In this document: in pieces, positions 44,080 to 52,617 of the stretch | How positions within the stretch are numbered: the first letter of the stretch is position 1 | How the letters are laid out: every line of letters begins with the position of its first letter | Origin: DATLGB01 sp964242305 | Lineage (GTDB): Bacteria; Actinomycetota; Thermoleophilia; Solirubrobacterales; Solirubrobacteraceae | Length of the DNA: 64,000 nt | Assembly (NCBI GenBank): GCA_964242305.1 | Contig: CAXTBB010000006.1 | Location: forward strand, 74,593 to 138,592 | Direction of reading: 5' to 3' | Made by a program: the position numbers and the translations under genes | The notes under the pieces: model-generated | What the model was told of the DNA's origin: nothing | Database searches by the model: none | What the model saw: only the letters and a program-made list of their open reading frames with translations

Positions 44080-44460
44080 TCAGGCGACGCGGCGGGTGCG
44101 GGGACGGGCGCGGGTGGCGAGGGCGCCGACGAGCAGCTCGCCGAGGCCGTCGGTCAGGCGCTCGTCGACGATCAGGGTGTCGACCTCGGCCGACGGGAGG
44201 TGATCGATGGCGGCGATGCCGACCAGCCGCTCCAGGCCGTCGACGGGTGCCACGGCGGCGATGACGCTGCGCTCGGCGGGGTCGAAGCGCAGCAGCCGGC
44301 GCACGCCGAGGTCGAACGGCTCCGAGTCGCGCTGGCGGAGCAGGCGGATGACCCCCGCGCGGTCGCTGGGCCGAGCCAGGCGTAGGCGCACGCTCGGGCC
44401 GGCCGGCAGTGCGTGGGTGCGGGTGAAGACGAAGTCGCTCACTCCCTCCCAGTACGACAC
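44080..44460 (-). CDS. Small GNAT-like protein
   Basis: 126 residues from GTG 44460, chosen because GAGGG lies at a good distance; a second in-frame GTG follows six codons later. VRLRLARPSDRAGVIRLL resembles the first strand and helix of N-acetyltransferases, and the later LVGIAAIDHL strand and the helix TDGLGELLVGALATRA resemble the acetyl-CoA site, though the Q/R-x-x-G-x-A loop is unclear. It may be a short or degenerate member. It ends 78 nt before the ALDH-like gene and begins 44 nt after rarA. Confidence 0.6.
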   Translation of the reverse strand: MSYWEGVSDFVFTRTHALPAGPSVRLRLARPSDRAGVIRLLRQRDSEPFDLGVRRLLRFDPAERSVIAAVAPVDGLERLVGIAAIDHLPSAEVDTLIVDERLTDGLGELLVGALATRARPRTRRVA

Positions 44461-44504
44461 CGATCCCTCAACGGCGCGTGAACGTCCGGCCACCGTGGCG
44501 GATG

Positions 44505-45797
44505 TCACACATCGCGCCCGCGGGCGCGGCGGGCGGCGATGTGGCGCTCCCGGGCGGCGGGCTCGGCGTCGTCGGGCGCGTAGAAGCGCGCGTCGCCGAC
44601 GCTCTCCGGCAAGTGATCTTGCGTGTTGACGTGGCCGGGATGGCTGTGCGGGTAGTCGTAGCCGATGCCGCGGCCGAGCTTGCGGGCGGCCGGGTAGGCG
44701 GCGGTGCGCATGGGGGACGGCGGATCGGGCGCGCCGTGCTCGCGGACGTAGGCGCGGGCCGCGTTGAGCGCCTGGCCGGCGGCGTTGGACTTCGGCGCCA
44801 GCGCCAGGTAGACGGCGCACTGGGCCAGCGCGTAGTGGGCCTCGGGCATGCCGACGTGCTCGACGGCCGCCGCCGCGGCGGTGGCCACGACGAGCGCCTG
44901 CGGGTCCGCCATGCCGACGTCCTCGCTGGCCAGGATCACCATGCGCCGGACGATGAAGCGCGGGTCCTCGCCGCCCTCCAGCATCACCGCGAGGTAGTAG
45001 AGCGACGCGTCGACGTCCGACCCGCGCGTGGACTTGATCCAGGCCGAGATGAAGTCGTAGTGCTTGTCCCCGCCGCGGTCGTAGAGGACCGCCTTGCGCT
45101 GCAGCGCGTCTTCCGCCGCGGCGATGTCGAGCGTCGCGTGGGTGTCCTTGGCCACCTCGAGCGCGTTCAGCGCCGTGCGCGCGTCGCCGCCGGAGCGCGC
45201 GGCCAGGAACGCGGCCACGTCGTCGGCGATGTCCGGCTCGGCGCGCCGCAGCAGCGTGATCAGGTCATCGTCGCTGAGCGCCTGCAGCTCGTAGATCCGC
45301 GCCCGGGAGATCAGCGCGGAGTTGACCTCGAAGTACGGGTTCTCCGTCGTCGCCCCGATCAGCACCACGGTCCCGTCCTCGACCGCCGGCAGCAGCGCGT
45401 CCTGCTGGGCCTTGTTGAAGCGGTGGATCTCGTCGAGGAAGAAGACCGTGCCGCGGCCCTCCGTGCGCCGCCGGTCGGCCGCGCGGGCCATGACCTCGCG
45501 CACCTCGGCCCGCCCGGCCTGGACGGCGGACAGCTCCTCGAAGGCGTGGTCGGCCTCCCGCGCGACCAGCCGCGCGATCGTCGTCTTCCCCGTCCCGGGC
45601 GGCCCGAACAGCAGCATGGAATGCGGCGTCCCCTGCTCGATGGCGGTCCGCAGCGCGGTCCCCGGCGCGAGCAGGTGCTCCTGGCCGACGACCTCGTCGA
45701 GCGTCTCGGGCCGCATGCGGGCCGCCAGCGGGGCCGCGTCGGACACCGGTGGCGGCCCGCGGTCGGGCTCCGGGAGGTTGAAGAGCTGGTCGGTCAC
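44505..45797 (-). CDS. rarA: Replication-associated recombination protein A (RarA/MgsA)
   Basis: 430 residues. AAA+ ATPase with RPETLDEVVGQEHLL, Walker A GPPGTGKTT (65-73), Walker B VFFLDEIHRFNK (118-129), sensor 1 in LIGATTENPYFEVN and the C-terminal tetramerisation part with YDYPHSHPG. RarA acts at stalled replication forks and is ancestral to eukaryotic WRNIP1. The family-typical end of the protein contains GIGYDYPHSHPGH and FYAPDD. It follows the secreted protein gene by 15 nt on the same strand. Confidence 0.96.
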   Translation of the reverse strand: MTDQLFNLPEPDRGPPPVSDAAPLAARMRPETLDEVVGQEHLLAPGTALRTAIEQGTPHSMLLFGPPGTGKTTIARLVAREADHAFEELSAVQAGRAEVREVMARAADRRRTEGRGTVFFLDEIHRFNKAQQDALLPAVEDGTVVLIGATTENPYFEVNSALISRARIYELQALSDDDLITLLRRAEPDIADDVAAFLAARSGGDARTALNALEVAKDTHATLDIAAAEDALQRKAVLYDRGGDKHYDFISAWIKSTRGSDVDASLYYLAVMLEGGEDPRFIVRRMVILASEDVGMADPQALVVATAAAAAVEHVGMPEAHYALAQCAVYLALAPKSNAAGQALNAARAYVREHGAPDPPSPMRTAAYPAARKLGRGIGYDYPHSHPGHVNTQDHLPESVGDARFYAPDDAEPAARERHIAARRARGRDV

Positions 45798-45812
45798 CCC
45801 GACCAGTGTGAC

Positions 45813-46544
45813 TCAGCCGATGCGCTCGCGCTTGACGCGGGTGATGCTCAGCGTCCAGCGGATGCGGGTCGTCCACTGCGCCTCGCCGTCGCTGCCGCGG
45901 TCGACGCCCGTGGCGAGCAGGATGTTCTTGCCCTGCTCGAACAGGTCGGCGTAGGGCAGTTCCTGGTCGACGGGCTTGCCGTGCACGTCGGCGAGCAGGT
46001 ACGGGTAGCTGCCTCCGAACACGGGGCAGCTCCCGAAGTCGGGGACGACGGCGGCGTTGTCCTGCTCGAGGTGGATGCGGGCCTTGCCGGACTCGTAGGT
46101 CGGCTCGACCATGATCCCGCTGAGCGCGCGCGTCCCGCAGTCGGGCGCCTCCGGCGTGCCGTCGCCGGTCCCGTCCGCGCAGTCGTCCGCTCCGGAGGCA
46201 GGCCCGCTGGTGATCGCGCCCTGCCGGGCGACGGTGCCGCGCAGGCGCAGCTTGGACCCCATGCCGTCCTTGGAGACGAAGGGCGGCTCTTTGAAGCCGT
46301 CGTAGGAGACGACCTTGCCGGCCCTCCCGTGGAAGCGGATCGTCTCGCTGCCGGAACCGCTCTGGCTGGCATCGCAGTCCCCGGCCGCCTCGTGCTCGAA
46401 GGTCCACGTGGTGGTCTGCTTGCCCTCCAGCTCGAACGTGTAGGTGAACGTGTGCTTGGGCTTCGGCGCCGCGTGGGCGACGGGAGCGGCGGTGGCCAGG
46501 ACGGCGGCGCCGAGGAGGAGAGGGAGGATGCGGGTGGAGGTCAT
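45813..46544 (-). CDS. Secreted protein, function unknown
   Basis: 243 residues from ATG 46544 (an ATG at 46562 is also in frame). The signal peptide has a basic start, a hydrophobic core (ILPLLLGAAVLATAAP) and a likely cleavage after AHAA. The mature part is beta-rich with several Gly/Asp turns, and at least four Cys (DCDASQ, DDCADG, APDCG, GSCPV) could form two disulfides. No family is recognised. It is divergent from the M20 peptidase gene and only 15 nt upstream of rarA. Confidence 0.65.
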   Translation of the reverse strand: MTSTRILPLLLGAAVLATAAPVAHAAPKPKHTFTYTFELEGKQTTTWTFEHEAAGDCDASQSGSGSETIRFHGRAGKVVSYDGFKEPPFVSKDGMGSKLRLRGTVARQGAITSGPASGADDCADGTGDGTPEAPDCGTRALSGIMVEPTYESGKARIHLEQDNAAVVPDFGSCPVFGGSYPYLLADVHGKPVDQELPYADLFEQGKNILLATGVDRGSDGEAQWTTRIRWTLSITRVKRERIG

Positions 46545-46603
46545 GGCCGCAGCCTGTGCCACGGCGCTAGGCGAACGCTTGGCGTCGGCTAGGCGCAGGT
46601 AGG

Positions 46604-47908
46604 GTGGACCGCGTGGAGGATCTCCAGCAGGAGGCCGCTGACGTCCTGGGCGAGCTGATCCGCTTCAACACGGTCAACCCGCCCGGGAACGAGCGCGCCG
46701 CGGCCGAGTGGCTGGCGCGCTACCTGTCCGACGCGGGCCTGGAGACGGAGCTCGCGGGCGCCGAGCCCGAGCGTCCCAACCTGGTCGCCACGCTCGGCGA
46801 CGCGGACAGCGGGCCGGTACTCGGCTACCTCGGCCACACGGACACGGTGCTGGCCGATCCCGACGCGTGGAGCCGCGATCCCTGGGGCGGCGAGCTGCAC
46901 GGCGGCCACGTCTGGGGGCGCGGGGCGATCGACATGAAGTCCCAGGTCGCGGCGGAGGCGGTCGCCGCCGCCCACCTCGCCCGCAGCGGGTGGCGCCCGG
47001 AGAACGGCGCCCTCAAGGTCTTCGCCGTGGTCGACGAGGAGACGGGCGGCGCGCTGGGCGCCCAGTGGCTCACCCAGACCCGGCCCGACCTGGCCCGCTG
47101 CGACTACCTGCTCAACGAGGGTGCCGGCATGGTCATGCCCTACGGCGACCGCCGTCTCTACGGCGTCTGCTGCGCGGAGAAGGGGACGTTCCGCTTCGCG
47201 CTGACCGCCCGTGGGCGCGCCGGGCACGCCTCCGTCCCCGCCCTGGCCGACAACGCACTGCTGAAGCTGATGCCGGTGCTCGAGCGCCTCGCGCACGCCG
47301 ACCTCCCCTTCGACCTGACCGACGAGACGCGCGGGCTGCTCGAAGGGCTCGGCGAGGATCCCGCCGACCCCGCGGCGGCGATGGCCGCCATCGCGGAGAC
47401 CGAGCCGCGCATCGCCGCCATCGTGCGCGCCAACCTCGGCCTCACCGTCGCCCCCACGATGATCGCCGCGTCGGGCAAGATCAACGTCGTCCCCAACGCC
47501 GCCGAGCTGCGCGTCGACTGCCGGGCCCCCGCCGGCATGGACGGGGAGACGGTCAGCGAGCGCCTCGCGCCCACGCTCGGCGACGAGCTCGAGTTCAGCT
47601 GGCTCGAGCAGGTCGTCGGCAACCGCTCGCCCGTCGAATCGACGCTCATGGACGCGATCCGCGACTGGGTGGGGGAGAGCGACCCCGGCGCCGAGGCCGT
47701 CCCGACCGTCCTGCCCGCCTTCACCGACAGCCGCTGGTGGCGCCACGCGTTCCCGGACTGCGTCGCCTACGGCTTCTTCCCGCAGCGCCACCAGACGCTC
47801 TACGACGGCTGGCCGCTCATCCACGGCGCCGACGAGCGCATCGACGTCCGCGACCTCGGCGTCGCCGCCGGCTTCTACGTCCACCTCGCCCAAAGGCTCC
47901 TCCAGTGA
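46604..47908 (+). CDS. M20-family metallopeptidase (ArgE/DapE type)
   Basis: 434 residues from GTG 46604; GTG 46613 has a better spaced AGGGTGG and may be the true start. The zinc site is His78 and Asp80 (GHTDTV), Asp110 (GAIDMK) and Glu145/146 (VVDEETGG), with a lid domain in the middle (GRAGHASVP). The fold fits succinyl-diaminopimelate desuccinylase, acetylornithine deacetylase or carboxypeptidase G2. Which one cannot be told. It overlaps the DUF1385 gene by 4 nt (GTGA). Confidence 0.93.
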   Translation: MDRVEDLQQEAADVLGELIRFNTVNPPGNERAAAEWLARYLSDAGLETELAGAEPERPNLVATLGDADSGPVLGYLGHTDTVLADPDAWSRDPWGGELHGGHVWGRGAIDMKSQVAAEAVAAAHLARSGWRPENGALKVFAVVDEETGGALGAQWLTQTRPDLARCDYLLNEGAGMVMPYGDRRLYGVCCAEKGTFRFALTARGRAGHASVPALADNALLKLMPVLERLAHADLPFDLTDETRGLLEGLGEDPADPAAAMAAIAETEPRIAAIVRANLGLTVAPTMIAASGKINVVPNAAELRVDCRAPAGMDGETVSERLAPTLGDELEFSWLEQVVGNRSPVESTLMDAIRDWVGESDPGAEAVPTVLPAFTDSRWWRHAFPDCVAYGFFPQRHQTLYDGWPLIHGADERIDVRDLGVAAGFYVHLAQRLLQ

Positions 47909-48693
47909 CCACCCCCAAGCACAAACTGCGGCTCGGCGGGATGGCCCTGGCCAACGGCCTGCTCGTCCACGGCCCCACCCACTGGGCGGCCGCGATCCGC
48001 GCCAAGGACGGGACCATCCAGGCCGCGTCGGGCCCCAAGCCGCGCCTGCGCGGCGTGGAGGGCGTCCCCGGCATCCGCGGCGTCGCCCGCCTGGCCGAGG
48101 CGATGGCGGTCATCCCGCTGGTCAAGCGCGGCCTGCCCCAGGCGCGGCTGCCCTTCCAGCACGCCTCCGTGCTCGCCGTCAGCGCCGGCGCGACGCTCGG
48201 CGCCAACGCCCTGCGCCGCCGCGGCACAGGCGGGGAGATCGGCGCCGCCGTCCTCTCCGTCGCCCCCGCCCTCTTCACCCTGCGCGCGGGCGAGGTCGCC
48301 CAGTACCACGGGGTCGAGCACAAGTCGATCTCCGCCTACGAGCAGGACACGGACGCGGCCGAGCCCGACAAGGAGCACGAGCGCTGCGGCTCGCATCTGG
48401 TCGCGCCGATGCTGGCGTCCAACCTGGCCGGGACGCTGGTGCTCAAGCGCGTCCTCGAGCGCCCCAACGCCCTGGCCGGTGGCGCCGTCGCCCTCGCCTC
48501 CACCGCGATCGCCGTGGAGGCGTTCGCCTGGGCCGAGCGCCACGAGGGCACCGCGCTGAGCCGGGCGTTCCGCTCGCCGGGCTTTGCGATCCAGCGCGCG
48601 ATCGGGACCCGCGAGCCCGACGCGCGCCAACTCGAGGTCGGCCGCGCCGCCCTGGAAGAAATTCTTCGCGCTGAAGGAAGCCCACCCGCTTGA
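47905..48693 (+). CDS. DUF1385 membrane protein
   Basis: 262 residues from GTG 47905, overlapping the M20 stop (GTGA). The family motifs are GGMALANGLLVHGPTHWAAAIR at the start, YHGVEHKSISAYE in the middle with a conserved His and Glu, and HERCGSHLVAPM. Hydrophobic helices lie between them. DUF1385 proteins are widespread in Gram-positives, often near prfA or rho, and act at the membrane; their biochemical role is not settled. The sequence agrees well with the family. Confidence 0.9.
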   Translation: MTTPKHKLRLGGMALANGLLVHGPTHWAAAIRAKDGTIQAASGPKPRLRGVEGVPGIRGVARLAEAMAVIPLVKRGLPQARLPFQHASVLAVSAGATLGANALRRRGTGGEIGAAVLSVAPALFTLRAGEVAQYHGVEHKSISAYEQDTDAAEPDKEHERCGSHLVAPMLASNLAGTLVLKRVLERPNALAGGAVALASTAIAVEAFAWAERHEGTALSRAFRSPGFAIQRAIGTREPDARQLEVGRAALEEILRAEGSPPA

Positions 48694-48720
48694 GGGGGAC
48701 GAGGCCTCTGAGGGCCAGAA

Positions 48721-48742
48721 CCCCATATGGGGTCGGCACCCC
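48721..48742 (+). promoter_or_regulatory. Two mutually exclusive hairpins upstream of ftsH
   Basis: CCCC (48721-48724) can pair with GGGG (48729-48732), forming a palindromic CCCCATATGGGG; alternatively the same GGGG plus T pairs with ACCCC (48738-48742) around a CGGC loop. The arms compete. The 136-nt space between the DUF1385 stop and the ftsH start holds little else apart from a possible promoter. Confidence 0.35.
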
Positions 48743-48773
48743 AAAGCGGTTAAACCAGCCTGAAATCCCTTGC

Positions 48774-48801
48774 TTGACGGGTACTGACAATGATGTAGTC
48801 A
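48774..48801 (+). promoter_or_regulatory. Possible ftsH promoter
   Basis: TTGACG at 48774-48779 is followed, after 16 nt, by TAGTCA (48796-48801), a poor -10 match. It lies 28 nt before the ftsH ATG. A CTGAC-9-GTCAG inverted repeat spans the spacer. Weak evidence. Confidence 0.3.
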
Positions 48802-48829
48802 GCGTTCCAACGCTTGGACTCGGATCCGG

Positions 48830-50365
<1,536 letters not shown>

Positions 50366-50380
50366 CCGTCCGCTCGGGCG

Positions 50381-50398
50381 CGAAACGCCTGCGTTTCG
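50381..50398 (+). terminator. Hairpin after ftsH
   Basis: CGAAACG and CGTTTCG form a perfect 7-bp stem around a CCTG loop, 15 nt after the ftsH stop and before the EAL/GGDEF gene. No U-tract. Terminator role likely but not certain. Confidence 0.5.
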
Positions 50399-50433
50399 TC
50401 AAGGTCGAGACGCGCTCAGCCGATGACGACGCC

Positions 50434-52617
50434 GTGGGGATGGCGTCGTCGATCCGCAGTGCCCCCGCCGCGACCCTGCGGCGGCTGGCTCACCTGCAGC
50501 GGCTGCTGGAGCCGGGCGCGATCCAGCCCGTCTACCAGCCGATCGTGCGCACGACCGACCTCGAGCCGATCGGCTACGAGGGCCTCGCCCGCTTCCCGTA
50601 CGCCGACGGCCTGAGCAACATGCCGCCGGACGTGACGCTGGCGGCGGCCGCCGAGATCGGGCTGCGCGAGGACCTCGAGGTCGCCTGCTGGTCCGCGATG
50701 GCCGCGGCCGGGTCCCCGCCCGGCGGAGGCCTGCTGTTCATCAACATCTCGCCGGACGCGCTGCGCCATCCCGGCCTGTTCATGCTCGCCGACCAGCTGC
50801 CGAGCCGTCTCGTCATCGAGATCACCGAGCAGACCGACATCGCCGACTACGCGGAGCTGCGCGAGCGGCTCGCACCCTGGATCGCGCGCGGCGCCCAGAT
50901 CGCCATCGACGACACGGGGGCCGGCTACGCCTCCCTCGAGCACGTCGTCGAGCTGCGCCCGGACTTCCTCAAGCTGACCCGCGGCCTCGTCGCCGACATC
51001 GACAAGGACGCCAACCGCCAGGCGCTGCTGCGCGCGCTGGGCGCCTTCGCGCGCGAGGTCGGCGCGGTGATCGTCGCCGAGGGCGTCGAGCGGGCGGAGG
51101 AGCTGGCCGTGCTGCGCGAGTGCCAGATCGACTACGCGCAGGGCTGGCTGTTCGGCCGCCCCGGCCCGCCGTGGCCCGCGGTGGCGGTCGTCGAGCAGAC
51201 GCCGACCGGGCCCTCCCTGACCGACTCGACCGTCCGGCGCATGTCCGAGCTCGAGGCGGCGATGCTCCTGGCCGGGACGCCCGCGGCGGCCTGCGCGGTG
51301 GTCGCCGAGCACCTCGAGAAGCACGACGTCCTCCCGTCCGTCTATGTCCAGCAGGGCGAGCGGCTGCGCTGCCTCGCCTCCCGCGGCTACTACGCGCTCT
51401 ACGACGGCATCTCGTCGGAGGCGGGCCTGGTCGGGCGCTGCTACCGGACCGGCGAGGTGGTCGCCGAGGCCGACGTCGCCACCGCGGAGAGCTTCCTGCG
51501 CTCGGTCACCACCGCAAAGACGGCGCGCTGCGTGCCGATCCGGCTGGGCAACCGGGTCGTCGGCGTGCTGAGCGTCGAGTCCCCCGCGCCGATCAGCGCC
51601 GAGGCCGCCGCCGACGCCGACCGTTGCGCCGAGCTGCTCGGCCGCCGGCTGGCCGAGCTCGGCCACCTCGATCCGGCCTCGCCCGGTCAGCGCCTGGCCC
51701 GTGCCGCCGCCCGCACGGCGGGCATGGAGGACGCGGACGCCGTCGTCCGCGAGGTCGCCGCCGCGGCCATGCAGGTCGCGGGCATGGAGTCGGTCTGCGT
51801 CGCGCTGCGCGACGCCGACGGCCGCGTCCATCCCCAGCACGCCGCGGGTCCGCTCGCCGAGGCCCTGACCACCCTCAGCCGCGGCGAGCTGGCCGCCATG
51901 GCCCGCTGGGTCGAGCCGGGGACGACGATGCTCTCCATGGCCGACGCCAGCGGCAAGGGCGACGCCGTCGCCGAGACCCTGCGCCAGGCCGGCGCGGGGG
52001 CGCTGCTGGTGGTCCCCCTTGCCGTCGGCCGCGCCCGCCTCGGCTTCCTGGCGCTGGCCGACCGCTCCACCCTCGCGCCGGACACGGAGCGCACCGAGTT
52101 GATCGAGCTGCTCGGCGTGCAGGCCGCCGCCCAGCTGCGCGGCCTCGCCGCCGTCGTCGAGCTGCGCGACCGCGCCGCCCGCGACCCGCTCACCGGCCTC
52201 GGCCACGAGCGCGCGTTCCAGGCCAAGCTGGCCAAGCGCCGCAAGGCGGCCGTCGCGTCCGGGCAGAAGACGGCGGTCGTCCTCGCCGAGCTCGACTCGG
52301 CCAGCGACGAGCTCCTGCGCGGGATGGCCACGCTGCTCGCCGAGCTCGGCCCGGACGGCGCCAGCGCCTACCGGCTCGGCGGCGACGAGTTCGCGCTGCT
52401 GGTGGACACCACGGACCGCGGCGCGGCCCAGGAGGTCGCCTGGCTGCTGCAGGCCAAGGCCCGCGAGCGCCTCGGGGTGACGCTGTCGATCGGCGTGGCC
52501 GTCGCTGACCAGGCCGAGTCCGACGCCGAGCTGCTCGAGCGCGCCGACGCGGCCGTCAACGAGGTGCGCCGGCGCGGCCGCGACGGCGTCGCGCTGGCGA
52601 CGCAGCCGGTTCGCTAG
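50434..52617 (+). CDS. EAL-GAF-GAF-GGDEF protein with shortened GGDEF
   Basis: 727 residues from GTG 50434 (ATG 50440 possible). The EAL phosphodiesterase domain comes first (about 25-245): GYEGLARF, FINISPD, VIEITEQ, IDDTGAGYAS, FLKLTRG, AEGVER and QGWLFGRP keep the metal and catalytic residues. Two GAF-like sensory regions follow (about 265-410 and 420-570). The C-terminal GGDEF has RDPLTGL and RLGGDEFALL but lacks the FKxVNDxxGHxxGD stretch, so cyclase activity is doubtful. It likely degrades or senses c-di-GMP. Its end overlaps the convergent GGDEF-EAL gene by 62 nt. Confidence 0.92.
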   Translation: MGMASSIRSAPAATLRRLAHLQRLLEPGAIQPVYQPIVRTTDLEPIGYEGLARFPYADGLSNMPPDVTLAAAAEIGLREDLEVACWSAMAAAGSPPGGGLLFINISPDALRHPGLFMLADQLPSRLVIEITEQTDIADYAELRERLAPWIARGAQIAIDDTGAGYASLEHVVELRPDFLKLTRGLVADIDKDANRQALLRALGAFAREVGAVIVAEGVERAEELAVLRECQIDYAQGWLFGRPGPPWPAVAVVEQTPTGPSLTDSTVRRMSELEAAMLLAGTPAAACAVVAEHLEKHDVLPSVYVQQGERLRCLASRGYYALYDGISSEAGLVGRCYRTGEVVAEADVATAESFLRSVTTAKTARCVPIRLGNRVVGVLSVESPAPISAEAAADADRCAELLGRRLAELGHLDPASPGQRLARAAARTAGMEDADAVVREVAAAAMQVAGMESVCVALRDADGRVHPQHAAGPLAEALTTLSRGELAAMARWVEPGTTMLSMADASGKGDAVAETLRQAGAGALLVVPLAVGRARLGFLALADRSTLAPDTERTELIELLGVQAAAQLRGLAAVVELRDRAARDPLTGLGHERAFQAKLAKRRKAAVASGQKTAVVLAELDSASDELLRGMATLLAELGPDGASAYRLGGDEFALLVDTTDRGAAQEVAWLLQAKARERLGVTLSIGVAVADQAESDAELLERADAAVNEVRRRGRDGVALATQPVR

